A model generated the notes under the pieces. It was not told the origin of the DNA, ran no database searches, and saw nothing but the letters and a program-made list of their open reading frames with translations. Positions 10,102-18,880 of a stretch of DNA of 64,000 nucleotides are shown here, in pieces (the first letter of the stretch is position 1; every line of letters starts with the position of its first letter). This DNA comes from Rhodobacteraceae bacterium EL129 (lineage in GTDB: Bacteria; Pseudomonadota; Alphaproteobacteria; Rhodobacterales; Rhodobacteraceae): positions 1,876,996 to 1,940,995 of the forward strand of contig ONZJ01000002.1 in the NCBI GenBank assembly GCA_900313005.1. Reading direction: 5' to 3'. The position numbers were made by a program, and so were the translations under genes.

Positions 10102-10851
10102 ATGATCCGCTCTCTGCTCTCTGCGGCTTCGGCCAGCCTGTTCCTTGCTCTGCCCGCGCAGGCCCTGGACCTCAACGCCATGACCGACGCCGAACGCGAG
10201 GTGTTCCGCGCAGAGGTACGCGCCTACTTGCTGGAGAACCCACAGGTGATCATGGAGGCCGTCGCGGTGCTGGAACAGCAAGAACAAGCGGCCCAAGAGC
10301 AAGCCGACGTGGATCTGGTCAAAACCAACGCTGACAGCCTGTTCAACGACGGTCATTCCTGGACAGGCGGTAACCCGGACGGGGACATCACGTTGGTTGA
10401 ATTCATGGATTATCGCTGTGGCTACTGCCGCCGCGCCTTTGATGAAGTGGAACAGCTGATCGCACAGGATGGAAACATCCGCCTGGTGATCAAAGAATTC
10501 CCAATCCTCGGCGAAGAAAGCGAGCTGAGCGCGCGTTTCGCCATCGCCACGCAACAGCTGGCGGGGGACGATGCGTACAAATCCGTACATGATGCGCTGA
10601 TCACCTTCAAAGGTCAGGTGAATGAGACATCCCTGAGCCGCCTGGGCGACACCTTAGGGCTCGAGTCAGATGCGATCCTGGCGCATATGGACAGCGATGC
10701 CGTCACGGATGTGATCACCGTCAATCGCAATCTGGCACAACGCATGCAAATCTCGGGCACCCCATCCTTTGTGATGGAGGATCAGATGCTTAGGGGGTAT
10801 CTGCCACTCGATGGTATGATGGAAATGGCCGCGCAGATACGGGCGAACTAA
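10102..10851 (+). CDS. DsbA-family thiol:disulfide oxidoreductase
   Basis: This periplasmic thioredoxin-fold protein has 249 residues, with a signal peptide cleaved after the PAQA near residue 22. The redox motif CGYC is in DYRCGYCRRAFDEVEQLI, followed by the inserted helical domain of DsbA/Com1 types and the cis-Pro loop ISGTPSFVM. It could oxidise or isomerise cysteines of envelope proteins. Translation is probably coupled to the preceding M48 protease, which fits joint envelope protein quality control. It is convergent with ispG, with 23 bp between their ends. Confidence 0.93.
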   Translation: MIRSLLSAASASLFLALPAQALDLNAMTDAEREVFRAEVRAYLLENPQVIMEAVAVLEQQEQAAQEQADVDLVKTNADSLFNDGHSWTGGNPDGDITLVEFMDYRCGYCRRAFDEVEQLIAQDGNIRLVIKEFPILGEESELSARFAIATQQLAGDDAYKSVHDALITFKGQVNETSLSRLGDTLGLESDAILAHMDSDAVTDVITVNRNLAQRMQISGTPSFVMEDQMLRGYLPLDGMMEMAAQIRAN

Positions 10852-10874
10852 CAGGTGCATCTAACGGCCAAGGG

Positions 10875-12005
10875 TCACTCCGCCGCCTGAGGCTCCACAG
10901 TCTCGGCGGCAATCGCCTCGGCGCGTTTTTCAACCTCTTCGACGATATGGTCAATCATCTGATCGTTGCTCATCTTGTGGCTGGCCTTGCCCGCCAGATA
11001 GACCATACCGGACCCTGCCCCGCCGCCGGTAAAGCCGACGTCCGTCATCAAGGCCTCGCCCGGGCCATTGACCACGCAGCCGATGATGCTCAGCGACATG
11101 GGGGTCTTGATATGCTCCAGGCGGCTCTCAAGCGTTTCAACCGTGCGGATCACATCAAACCCCTGCCGCGCGCAGCTGGGACAGCTGATGATATTCACGC
11201 CGCGGTGGCGCAATCCCAGCCCTTTGAGAATCTCGTAGCCCACTTTGACCTCTTCCACCGGATCAGCCGACAGGCTGACGCGGATGGTGTCGCCGATGCC
11301 CATCCACAGCAGGTTGCCCAAACCAATGGCAGATTTCACTGTGCCCGTGGTCAACCCACCGGCTTCGGTGATGCCAAGGTGAATGGGCGCATCCGTGGCT
11401 TCGGCCAATTGCTGATAGGCGGCGGCGGCCATAAAGACGTCTGATGCTTTCACCGAGATCTTGAATTCGTGGAAATCGTGATCCTGCAAAATGCGGATAT
11501 GGTCGAGCCCCGACTCCACCATCGCATCTGGACAAGGCTCGCCGTATTTTTCAAGCAGATGCTTTTCCAATGACCCGGCGTTCACCCCGATCCGCATCGA
11601 GCACCCATGGTCACGTGCCGCAGAAATCACCTCGGCCACGCGCTCGGGTGATCCGATATTGCCGGGATTGATCCGCAGGCAGGCAGCCCCGGCTTCAGCT
11701 GCTTCGATCCCTCGTTTGTAGTGGAAATGAATATCAGCCACGATGGGCACGGGGCTTTCTTTAACGATACCTTTCAACGCCTTAGAGGAGGCCTGATCCG
11801 GCACAGACACCCGCACAATATCCGCACCCGCATCGGCTGCGGCTTGCACCTGAGCTACCGTGGCCGCCACATCCGTCGTGTCGGTGTTTGTCATCGTCTG
11901 CACGGTGATCGGCGCGCCGCCTCCGACGGGCACATCGCCCACCATGATACGGCGGCTGTCACGCCGGTCGATGTTGCGCCAGGGTCGAATTGGATTGTGG
12001 GACAT
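10875..12005 (-). CDS. ispG: 4-hydroxy-3-methylbut-2-enyl diphosphate synthase
   Basis: IspG (GcpE) converts MEcPP to HMBPP in the MEP isoprenoid pathway, using a [4Fe-4S] cluster and reduced flavodoxin or ferredoxin. The 376-residue protein has the N-terminal TIM barrel (start region [16 protein letters not shown]) and the C-terminal cluster ligands in [13 protein letters not shown] and [13 protein letters not shown], i.e. CxxC plus a third Cys with the following Glu. Its length is typical of the bacterial form without the plant/chlamydial insertion. The preceding rodZ-like gene, 79 bp upstream on the same strand, suggests a shared transcript. Confidence 0.97.
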   Translation of the reverse strand: MSHNPIRPWRNIDRRDSRRIMVGDVPVGGGAPITVQTMTNTDTTDVAATVAQVQAAADAGADIVRVSVPDQASSKALKGIVKESPVPIVADIHFHYKRGIEAAEAGAACLRINPGNIGSPERVAEVISAARDHGCSMRIGVNAGSLEKHLLEKYGEPCPDAMVESGLDHIRILQDHDFHEFKISVKASDVFMAAAAYQQLAEATDAPIHLGITEAGGLTTGTVKSAIGLGNLLWMGIGDTIRVSLSADPVEEVKVGYEILKGLGLRHRGVNIISCPSCARQGFDVIRTVETLESRLEHIKTPMSLSIIGCVVNGPGEALMTDVGFTGGGAGSGMVYLAGKASHKMSNDQMIDHIVEEVEKRAEAIAAETVEPQAAE

Positions 12006-12084
12006 TGGGCGACCTGTCGAATTGGTGTCAGCTACAGACTACACTTAGTGCACCAACTGGCCTGTCGCAATTGATTGGGACGTT

Positions 12085-13302
12085 TTATTGCTGAAGCTCA
12101 GGCGCGGGGGCCGTTTGCAGCTCGGCGACAAAGCTTTCGAGGTCTGCGTCGACCGTGATGTCAGGTGCTTCGTACTGCGCAACCAGCTGTTCTGCGTCCA
12201 AGGCCAAATTCGATGTCACAGAGCCGCGCGCGCCAGCTGGGCCATAGTGCGTGCCATTGACCGCAAAGTAGATCCCGCCGCTTTCGCCAATGCGAATGGT
12301 GGGAGGCTCTTCCATGGCGGGCACGTCATAGTAGTCGCCCGCATTCATCACGCCTTCGTAGATCGAAGTGCCATCGGCCGCGCGGACACGAACCCAGGCC
12401 GCGCGCACGGCAACGACGCGCAATTCAGGCGGCGCATCTGCCAAAACACGTGGGGATTGCTGGGTCGGGGTATCCCCTTCGGCCAGAACCAACGTGCTGT
12501 CGCGGTCTGCGGCGGGTAGGTCACCGCTCAATGCACCGACGCGAGACGGGTCAAGCGTGGAAATCGGCGCATCACGCGCAATCATGACAGGTACATCCAG
12601 TGCTTCGGGACGATAGAGACGATCAAGGCCCTCATCGCTGGGCGGCTGGAATGCTGCAATCGTGTCAGGGGTAATGACGTCTTCATTCTCAATCGCCATG
12701 CCGGCGAGAGGGTCAAGATCGGCCAGAACATCCGGCGTATTTTCGACAGGGGCTACGGTGACACGCTGCACTTCGTTTAGAACGCTGTATCCGCCATATC
12801 CAATCGCCCCGATCAGGGCGACCAACACCAGCGCAGACCCGATGGCACCGGGTTCAATGCGCGCCAGGAAACTTTCGGAGGCGGGCAGGAACGGTGTCGC
12901 TGTTCCGACAAGCGGGTCTATTTCACGCTTGGGACGGCGCAACGGCTCGTCTGATTTGCGGATCGAGGAGGCTTCGGCCGACATGCCATGCGCGATAGCA
13001 AAACCGCTTTCGGCGCAAAACGACCGAAAAGCACGATCCGGATCCATATTCAGGTAGCGTGCATAGGACCGCACATATCCGGGGATGAAACCAGGCGTAT
13101 CAAAGGCATCAGGATCTGCATTTTCAATGGCTGCAATGTAGTTGGCTTTGATCCGCAATTCGCGTTCCACATCCAACAGTGATTTGCCCAGAGTGGCCCG
13201 CTCGCCGCGCATCAGATCGCCCAAACGCAGGTCAAAGTCGTCGAAACCCTTCGGTTCAACCTCTTCGATCACTTGCTTTTGTTTGGACCTGCGCCCGATC
13301 AT
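12085..13302 (-). CDS. RodZ-like HTH/membrane protein (DUF4115)
   Basis: I take the start at 13302 (405 residues) because AAAGAGGCGG lies just upstream; a longer frame up to 13347 lacks such a site. The N-terminus carries a helix-turn-helix (about 25-95, with LLDVERELRIKANYIAAIEN), as in the cytoplasmic domain of RodZ. Next comes a linker and one membrane helix (SALVLVALIGAIGYGGY). The periplasmic part ends in a DUF4115-type beta domain (about 285-370). RodZ links MreB to the elongasome and cell shape; that role is inferred from architecture. A rod-shape role fits its position ahead of ispG in many alphaproteobacteria, but no mre genes are in this window. Confidence 0.85.
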   Translation of the reverse strand: MIGRRSKQKQVIEEVEPKGFDDFDLRLGDLMRGERATLGKSLLDVERELRIKANYIAAIENADPDAFDTPGFIPGYVRSYARYLNMDPDRAFRSFCAESGFAIAHGMSAEASSIRKSDEPLRRPKREIDPLVGTATPFLPASESFLARIEPGAIGSALVLVALIGAIGYGGYSVLNEVQRVTVAPVENTPDVLADLDPLAGMAIENEDVITPDTIAAFQPPSDEGLDRLYRPEALDVPVMIARDAPISTLDPSRVGALSGDLPAADRDSTLVLAEGDTPTQQSPRVLADAPPELRVVAVRAAWVRVRAADGTSIYEGVMNAGDYYDVPAMEEPPTIRIGESGGIYFAVNGTHYGPAGARGSVTSNLALDAEQLVAQYEAPDITVDADLESFVAELQTAPAPELQQ

Positions 13303-13471
13303 TTGAACCGCCTCTTTGCGAACTCTTGGCAAACCTAAAACACACACCCCGGATGTCCCGATTCGGACACTGCCCCTTTATTTTGGGTAACTTACCATAC
13401 TGCAAGGCGATTTGCACGGAATGCGGCAGGAACAGGGCTATCTCGAGGAAATCGGCGTCTTTCAGCGCATG

Positions 13472-14701
13472 CTATGCGCTAAGCTCTGATCGGTTCAGCG
13501 CGCAGTGGCTCCACAGCTCGTCCATGGCCCTCACCAGATGATCCATTTCGTTGGGACCGTGTACGGGCGACGGCGTAAACCGCAGACGTTCCGTGCCACG
13601 CGGCACCGTTGGGAAGTTGATCGGCTGGGCGTAAATACCATAGCCCTCAAGCAGCATATCACTCAGTTTTTGGGTATGCACCGGATCGCCCACCATCACA
13701 GGCACGATATGGCTGCCGTGGTCGATCAAAGGCAGACCCAGACCTTTCAGGCGGGTCTTCAGAATTTTGGCCTGGGTTTGGTGCTGATCTCGCAGATCAC
13801 CATTGCGCTTGAGATAGGCAACCGAGGCTGCAGCTCCGGCCGCCACGGAAGGCGTCAGCGACGTGGTAAAGATGAACCCCGGCGCGTAGGAGCGCACGGC
13901 GTCGCACATTTTCGAAGTGGCCGCGATATAGCCGCCCATAACACCGTAAGCCTTGGCCAGCGTGCCGTTGATGATGTCGATACGGTGCATCAGACGGTCG
14001 CGCTCGGCCACACCGGCCCCGCGCGGGCCATACATGCCCACGGCGTGAACCTCATCAATATAGGTCAAAGCGCCAAATTCATCGGCGAGATCACAGATGG
14101 CTTCGATCGGGGCAAAGTCCCCGTCCATCGAATAGATCGATTCAAAGGCGATCAGCTTGGGCGCGTCGCTGTCGTCGGCCTCGAGCAGTTCGCGCAGATG
14201 GTCCAGATCATTGTGGCGGAAGATACGCTTGGCCCCGCCATTGCGCCGCACGCCTTCGATCATCGAAGCATGGTTCAGCGCGTCTGAATAGATGATCAGA
14301 CCGGGAAAGAGCTTGGGCAGCGTGCTGAGTGTGGCATCATTGGCGATATAAGCCGAGGTGAACAGCAGCGCCTCTTCTTTGCCATGCAGATCGGCCAGTT
14401 CGGCCTCAAGCTGCTTGTGATAGACGGTGGTGCCCGAGATGTTGCGAGTGCCGCCCGACCCTGCGCCCGTGGCGTCCAGCGCCTCGTGCATGGCGTTCAA
14501 AACAACGGGGTGCTGGCCCATACCCAGATAGTCATTGCCGCACCAAACGGTGATCGACTGCTCGGATCCATCCGGACGGCGCCAGGTGGCGTGAGGAAAT
14601 TGTCCGTTGGTGCGCTCAATATCAATGAAGGTCCTGTAACGGCCTTCGTCGTGCAACCTGGCAATCGCCTGATCAAGCTTTGCGGTATAGTCCACCGACA
14701 T
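13472..14701 (-). CDS. hemA: 5-aminolevulinate synthase
   Basis: This is the C4 (Shemin) pathway enzyme, which condenses glycine with succinyl-CoA to give 5-aminolevulinate, the first tetrapyrrole precursor. The 409-residue alpha-oxoamine synthase shows the PLP Lys in [16 protein letters not shown], the glycine-rich [15 protein letters not shown], and the [17 protein letters not shown] segment that binds the cofactor. This enzyme type is characteristic of alphaproteobacteria. A perfect FNR-type box lies about 110 bp upstream of the start (14813-14826), which suggests oxygen control as known for Rhodobacter hemA. The gene is divergent from an M20 peptidase. Confidence 0.97.
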   Translation of the reverse strand: MSVDYTAKLDQAIARLHDEGRYRTFIDIERTNGQFPHATWRRPDGSEQSITVWCGNDYLGMGQHPVVLNAMHEALDATGAGSGGTRNISGTTVYHKQLEAELADLHGKEEALLFTSAYIANDATLSTLPKLFPGLIIYSDALNHASMIEGVRRNGGAKRIFRHNDLDHLRELLEADDSDAPKLIAFESIYSMDGDFAPIEAICDLADEFGALTYIDEVHAVGMYGPRGAGVAERDRLMHRIDIINGTLAKAYGVMGGYIAATSKMCDAVRSYAPGFIFTTSLTPSVAAGAAASVAYLKRNGDLRDQHQTQAKILKTRLKGLGLPLIDHGSHIVPVMVGDPVHTQKLSDMLLEGYGIYAQPINFPTVPRGTERLRFTPSPVHGPNEMDHLVRAMDELWSHCALNRSELSA

Positions 14702-14812
14702 CCCCTCTTCGTCGTTCTTACTGGCGTCTTTACCCTAATCCCGGGCAGATTCGCCAGACATTACTGTCTTATGCGTTTGATAAGAGGTTACAAATAGACA
14801 TGGTGCCGCACC

Positions 14813-14826
14813 TTGATCTCGATCAA
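14813..14826. promoter_or_regulatory. FNR/FnrL-type binding site upstream of hemA
   Basis: TTGAT-CTCG-ATCAA is a perfect match to the FNR consensus (TTGAT-N4-ATCAA). It sits in the 192-bp divergent region, 112 bp from the hemA start and about 67 bp from the M20 peptidase start. Rhodobacter hemA is known to be FnrL-regulated, so hemA is the likelier target. Confidence 0.75.
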
Positions 14827-14893
14827 CATTCTGGACAGTCCGGCGCACGCTGTTACGGTCGGCGCAAACTGACATCACATGAGGCTTTGAAAC

Positions 14894-16273
14894 ATGTCCC
14901 TAGACGCCACGCTGTCCCGCATTGACAACGAATTGCCCCAGACCATTGAACGGCTGATGGGGCTTCTGCGCATCCCGTCGATTTCCACCGATCCCGCGTA
15001 TGATGCACAATGTGACGCGGCGGCGGACTGGCTGGTCAAAGACCTGCAAAGCATTGGTGTGGATGCACAAAAACGCGTAACGCCCGGCCAGCCGATGGTG
15101 GTGGGTCATATCGACGGACCTGGCCCGCATCTGCTGTTCTATGGCCACTACGACGTCCAGCCGGTGGACCCGCTGAACCTGTGGCATTCGGATCCCTTTG
15201 ATCCACAGCTTGAGGATACGCCAGACGGTCAAGTGATCCGCGGGCGCGGGTCCTCGGATGACAAAGGTCAGCTGATGACCTTTGTCGAGGCGTGCCGCGC
15301 CTACAAGGCAGAACATGGGTCCCTGCCCTGCAAGATCACCTTCTTCTTTGAGGGCGAAGAAGAATCAGGGTCTCCGTCTCTGATCCCCTTCATGAAAGAG
15401 AACGCGGAAGAGCTGAACGCAGACATCGCGCTGATCTGCGACACATCAATGGTGTCCCCGGGCGTGCCATCCATCGCCAGCCAGCTGCGCGGGATGCTGA
15501 AGGATGAATTTACAGTACACGGCCCCAGGATCGACTTGCATTCAGGTCACTACGGCGGCCCTGCCCTGAACCCTTTGCGTGAAATCAGCCGGATCATCTC
15601 AACCTTCCATGATGACACGGGGCGCGTTGCGATTGACGGGTTCTATGAGGGCGTTCATGAGGTCCCTGCCGATCTGTTGCGCCAATGGCAAAACTGCGGC
15701 TTTGACGAAGACACCTACCTCAGCTCGGTTGGCATGACCCAGCCCCATGGCGAGCATGGCTATTCCACCCTGGTGCAGCAATGGGCGCGGCCCACTTTGG
15801 AAATCAACGGGCTATGGGGCGGCTATCAAGGGGCTGGCACCAAAACCGTGATCCCCGCCGAGGCACATTGCAAGATCACCTGCCGTCTGGTGGGCGACAT
15901 GGACCCTGACGCCCTGCGCGACAAGCTGCGCGCACATGTCGAAGCGCAGCTGAGCACCGATGCAACGATCACTTGGAACAACGATCTGGACGGCTCGCCA
16001 GCGGCGGTGATGAACACCGACCGGCCCGAGTTTGAATTGGCCCGTCAGGCGCTGTCCGATGAATGGGAGCGCGAGGCAGTGCTGTGTGGCATGGGCGGGT
16101 CGATCCCCATCGCCGGGTTCTTCAAGGAGATCCTGAACCTCGATTCGATGCTGATTGGCTTTGCCCAGGATGATGACGCAATCCATTCACCCAATGAGAA
16201 GTACAACGTTGAAAGCTTTCACAAGGGGATGCGCTCCTGGGCGCGAATCCTCGACCGTCTGGCACAGGGGTAA
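14894..16273 (+). CDS. M20 family metallopeptidase (dipeptidase/carboxypeptidase)
   Basis: This 459-residue dinuclear zinc hydrolase belongs to the M20 family. The first metal ligands are in FYGHYDVQPVDPLNLW, the bridging Asp in GRGSSDDKGQLMTF, and the catalytic Glu pair in FFEGEEESGSPSL. The dimerisation (lid) domain is inserted at about 200-360, with ALNPLREISRII. The best-fitting subgroup is the dipeptidase/CNDP-like branch; the substrate is not predictable. The next gene starts 9 bp after its end on the same strand, so the peptidase and the dehalogenase-like hydrolase are probably co-transcribed. Confidence 0.93.
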   Translation: MSLDATLSRIDNELPQTIERLMGLLRIPSISTDPAYDAQCDAAADWLVKDLQSIGVDAQKRVTPGQPMVVGHIDGPGPHLLFYGHYDVQPVDPLNLWHSDPFDPQLEDTPDGQVIRGRGSSDDKGQLMTFVEACRAYKAEHGSLPCKITFFFEGEEESGSPSLIPFMKENAEELNADIALICDTSMVSPGVPSIASQLRGMLKDEFTVHGPRIDLHSGHYGGPALNPLREISRIISTFHDDTGRVAIDGFYEGVHEVPADLLRQWQNCGFDEDTYLSSVGMTQPHGEHGYSTLVQQWARPTLEINGLWGGYQGAGTKTVIPAEAHCKITCRLVGDMDPDALRDKLRAHVEAQLSTDATITWNNDLDGSPAAVMNTDRPEFELARQALSDEWEREAVLCGMGGSIPIAGFFKEILNLDSMLIGFAQDDDAIHSPNEKYNVESFHKGMRSWARILDRLAQG

Positions 16274-16282
16274 GCGACGCAT

Positions 16283-17179
16283 TTGAGTATTTTTGGCAAG
16301 ATGAAGGGTTGGTCCGATCACTCCGAGACGTTTGACGGGGTTAAGATCAGCTGGTCGATGGGGGGCTCGGGTCCGCCCTTGCTGATGTTGCACGGGTTTC
16401 CGCAGACCCGCGCCCTTTGGGCAAAGGTGGCGCCTGCGCTGGCCAAAACTCATACGGTGATCTGTCCTGATTTGCGGGGCTATGGCCTGAGCGGCAAACC
16501 AGAGGGTGTGGAGCATTACAGCTTTCGCGCCATGGCGCGCGATCAACTGGCCCTGATGCAGCATCTGGGGTTCGACCACTTTGATCTGGCGGGTCACGAT
16601 CGTGGCGGGCGCGTGGGGCACCGGCTGGCGTTGGATGCGCCCGGTATTTTCAAACGGCTGTGCCTGATGGACATCATCCCGACCCATACGGTGCTTTATG
16701 ATCTGCGCGTGGATGTGGCGACATCTTATTACCACTGGTTCTTCCTGTCCCAACCGCAACCTTTCCCGGAAACCATGATCGGACGCGATCCGGATTATTA
16801 CTACGAATCGTGCTTGTTGGGATGGGGTGGGGCCACGCTCGCTGATCTTGATGCGGCCCAGTTGGACGCCTACCGCGCGGCCTGGCGTGATCCGCAGACG
16901 ATCCGGGCCATGTGCGATGATTACCGCGCGGCTTTGGTGCACGACATGAACCACGACGCCGCCGATCTGGGGGCGACTGTGTCCTGTCCCACGCTCATCC
17001 TCTATGGGGCGGATGGGGCCATGGCGCATGCCTATGACGTCCCTGCGCAATGGGCGCTGAAATGCGATGATGTCCATGCCGAAGCCATGCCGGGCGGGCA
17101 CTTTTTTGTCGACACGAACCCGGAGGAAACCGCAGCAACCCTCGTGCGGTTTTTCAATCAGCCGTCACCGCAGGAATGA
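16283..17179 (+). CDS. Alpha/beta hydrolase, probable fluoroacetate (haloacetate) dehalogenase
   Basis: This 298-residue alpha/beta hydrolase carries every active-site residue I recall for the fluoroacetate dehalogenase of Rhodopseudomonas palustris, at a constant spacing. The nucleophile Asp106 and carboxylate-binding Arg107/Arg110 are in GHDRGGRVGHRLALD. The halide-binding His151-Trp152 is in YYHWFF and Tyr214 in CDDYRAAL. The charge-relay Asp130 is in MDIIPT and the general base His273 in GGHFFVD. The likely reaction is hydrolysis of haloacetates to glycolate. The frame opens with TTG at 16283, and an ATG at 16301 is an alternative start. Its 3' end overlaps the convergent beta-lactamase-like gene by 26 bp. 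Confidence 0.85.
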   Translation: MSIFGKMKGWSDHSETFDGVKISWSMGGSGPPLLMLHGFPQTRALWAKVAPALAKTHTVICPDLRGYGLSGKPEGVEHYSFRAMARDQLALMQHLGFDHFDLAGHDRGGRVGHRLALDAPGIFKRLCLMDIIPTHTVLYDLRVDVATSYYHWFFLSQPQPFPETMIGRDPDYYYESCLLGWGGATLADLDAAQLDAYRAAWRDPQTIRAMCDDYRAALVHDMNHDAADLGATVSCPTLILYGADGAMAHAYDVPAQWALKCDDVHAEAMPGGHFFVDTNPEETAATLVRFFNQPSPQE

Positions 17180-18221
17180 CAAAATCAGTCATCACCCGCA
17201 GGCTCATCCGCCATGCGTCGGGTTGGTTGTAATTGCCGGTAAAAACAACCAGCACCACGCCTAACTCTCGGTTGACCACCAGCCTTTGGCCGCCATTGCC
17301 AAACCCGGCCACCCACCGCGGTGGATTGCCTCCCGGCGCCTGCCACCAGAAATTGCCGTAACGCAGACCGCTGCGGGTCTGTGTGGTGGGGGAAAACGTC
17401 AGCTCCAACCAATCTGCAGGAACCACCTGACGCCCCTGCTCTGTGCCGCCATCCATCACCATCTGTCCCAATCTGGCGAGATCCCGGGCCGTGGATCGCA
17501 ACCCCGAAGCCGCCGCAGCGCGGCCATCAAAGCCATTGGTCCATGTGGCCGAGGTGATCCCGAGAGGATCAGCCAACTTGGCCTGGGCGTAAGCCTCAAG
17601 CCGCTGGCCGGTACCCTGCTCGATCAAATGGCCTATAACCGCTGTCGCACCGCCGTTGTATACCCAATTTGTGCCCGGCTCCTGCACCATCGGCTGTTCT
17701 AACACATAGCGGAACCGATCCGGCGAGCGCTCCATCGCAATCTCGGAATTGCGTGGGTTTGTATAGGGCAGATCTTCGTTCCACGCTGTGCCCATTGTCA
17801 TGTTCAACGCATGTTGAACAGTCATGGCCTGGCGGGCCGGGTCCTGCGCCAAATCGGGGTATTGCGGGAACTGCGCCACCAGCGAGGCGTCCAGGGGCGG
17901 CACCTTACCCTCACTCAGCGCGATTCCATAGAGCAACCCCACAACGCTTTTGCTGATCGAGCGCAGATCATGCAGGGTGTCCGGCCCATGTTGAACCATG
18001 CCCAAAGAGGTGCCCCAAGCTTCGTCATGGCCATCGAAATAGACTTCACCAAAGTGTTGGCCGTCTTTCAGAACCAAAACTGCGTGCAGCCCCTTCAACT
18101 CGCCCTTGGCAAAGGCCGCGTTCAGCCGCGCCTCCAACTGGTCGCCACCGGCCCATGCGGGCAGTGTTGCGCATAAAATCATGGCACAGACCGCCCGGCG
18201 ACAAAGCCTCGTGAATTTCAT
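17154..18221 (-). CDS. Serine hydrolase of beta-lactamase (class C/EstB) fold, secreted
   Basis: This 355-residue protein has a signal peptide (cleavage after PAWA near residue 24), so it is periplasmic. The catalytic SxxK is in LRSISKSVVGLLYG and the second motif around WVYNGGATAVIGHL. The last beta-strand with the KTG-equivalent is near GFGNGGQRLVVNRELGVV. The family includes beta-lactamase-related esterases and D-aminopeptidases, and resistance to antibiotics should not be assumed. The last 26 bp overlap the convergent dehalogenase gene, so each gene encodes the other's antisense 3' end. Confidence 0.85.
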   Translation of the reverse strand: MKFTRLCRRAVCAMILCATLPAWAGGDQLEARLNAAFAKGELKGLHAVLVLKDGQHFGEVYFDGHDEAWGTSLGMVQHGPDTLHDLRSISKSVVGLLYGIALSEGKVPPLDASLVAQFPQYPDLAQDPARQAMTVQHALNMTMGTAWNEDLPYTNPRNSEIAMERSPDRFRYVLEQPMVQEPGTNWVYNGGATAVIGHLIEQGTGQRLEAYAQAKLADPLGITSATWTNGFDGRAAAASGLRSTARDLARLGQMVMDGGTEQGRQVVPADWLELTFSPTTQTRSGLRYGNFWWQAPGGNPPRWVAGFGNGGQRLVVNRELGVVLVVFTGNYNQPDAWRMSLRVMTDFVIPAVTAD

Positions 18222-18364
18222 CTGTCCGCTCCCCTACATCTATGACCAACAGCTTGGCAGATCACCGGGCACATGCAAACCTGGAGGGCCGACATAGGCG
18301 CGCGAATCCGCGCATCACCAAACCGCTGTTGGGGCCGGCGAACATTTCACAATGGAGAGAAAAG

Positions 18365-18441
18365 TGGCGCGGTTGACGGGGCTCGAACCCGCGACCCCCG
18401 GCGTGACAGGCCGGTACTCTAACCAGCTGAGCTACAACCGC
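18365..18441 (-). tRNA. tRNA-Asp (GTC)
   Basis: This is a 77-nt cloverleaf on the minus strand. The acceptor stem GCGGTTG pairs with CAACCGC, followed by discriminator G and an encoded CCA. The D-arm begins TAGCTCAG, the anticodon loop contains CTGTCAC with anticodon GTC, and the T-loop is GGTTCGAGC. The neighbouring 18442-18534 bases hold no gene. Confidence 0.97.
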
Positions 18442-18534
18442 GCGTGAGGGGCTGATTAATCAAAGCGCGCGGCTGCGTCAATGGGCAAAGCGCGAAAGTT
18501 TGGAAAGAAGTTCAAGGATGCGCCGCCAGCGCCT

Positions 18535-18765
18535 TTAATCGAAATCAGACAAGGCTGCCCGGACCATCTCAAGGCCGCCCAGACGTTCAAACACCAAGAG
18601 CAGTTCTTCCTTTTCCCGTGGGTCCGTGCATCGCATAGCCCAGGTCAGCAGTTCAGCCGCTTCGCTGGCTCGCAGCAAAGGGTGCTCCGCACGCTCCAAT
18701 CTATCCTTGATCGTGAAAAGCAGTGTTTCCCGATTTGCATCTTCCGGTATCTGGTCACCCAACAT
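18535..18765 (-). CDS. Small hypothetical protein, 76 residues, divergent from an XRE regulator
   Basis: I do not recognise the family. The product is acidic and helical, lacks any signal or membrane segment, and is rich in Leu, Glu and Ala (AEHPLLRASEAAELLTWAM and ELLLVFERLGGLEMV); it looks like a small cytoplasmic helical protein. It is transcribed away from the XRE gene, and the space between their starts holds a perfect 8-bp inverted repeat (18804-18829), so the regulator probably controls it. The ribosome site is weak (AAGGG about 11 bases upstream). I call it a gene because of this arrangement and its coding-like composition. Confidence 0.6.
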   Translation of the reverse strand: MLGDQIPEDANRETLLFTIKDRLERAEHPLLRASEAAELLTWAMRCTDPREKEELLLVFERLGGLEMVRAALSDFD

Positions 18766-18803
18766 CTTTATCGCTACCCTTTTCGCCCGATACTCAATCT
18801 ATA

Positions 18804-18829
18804 ATTGACGTAACGGTACCAACGTCAAT
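18804..18829. promoter_or_regulatory. Palindromic operator between the 76-aa gene and the XRE regulator
   Basis: ATTGACGT and ACGTCAAT form perfect 8-bp arms around a 10-bp spacer that itself contains the palindrome GGTACC. It lies centrally in the 115-bp divergent promoter region. Auto-regulation by the adjacent XRE protein is inferred from position and symmetry. Confidence 0.65.
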
Positions 18830-18880
18830 ATAAAGGACCAAATATCCCTGATTTAGGACTTAGCCGAGAAAGATTACCCA

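Noticed and set aside
17154..18221. Antibiotic-resistance beta-lactamase
   Set aside because: The fold is right, but the motifs fit the broad esterase/peptidase-like serine hydrolase group; no AmpC-specific features or regulator are present.
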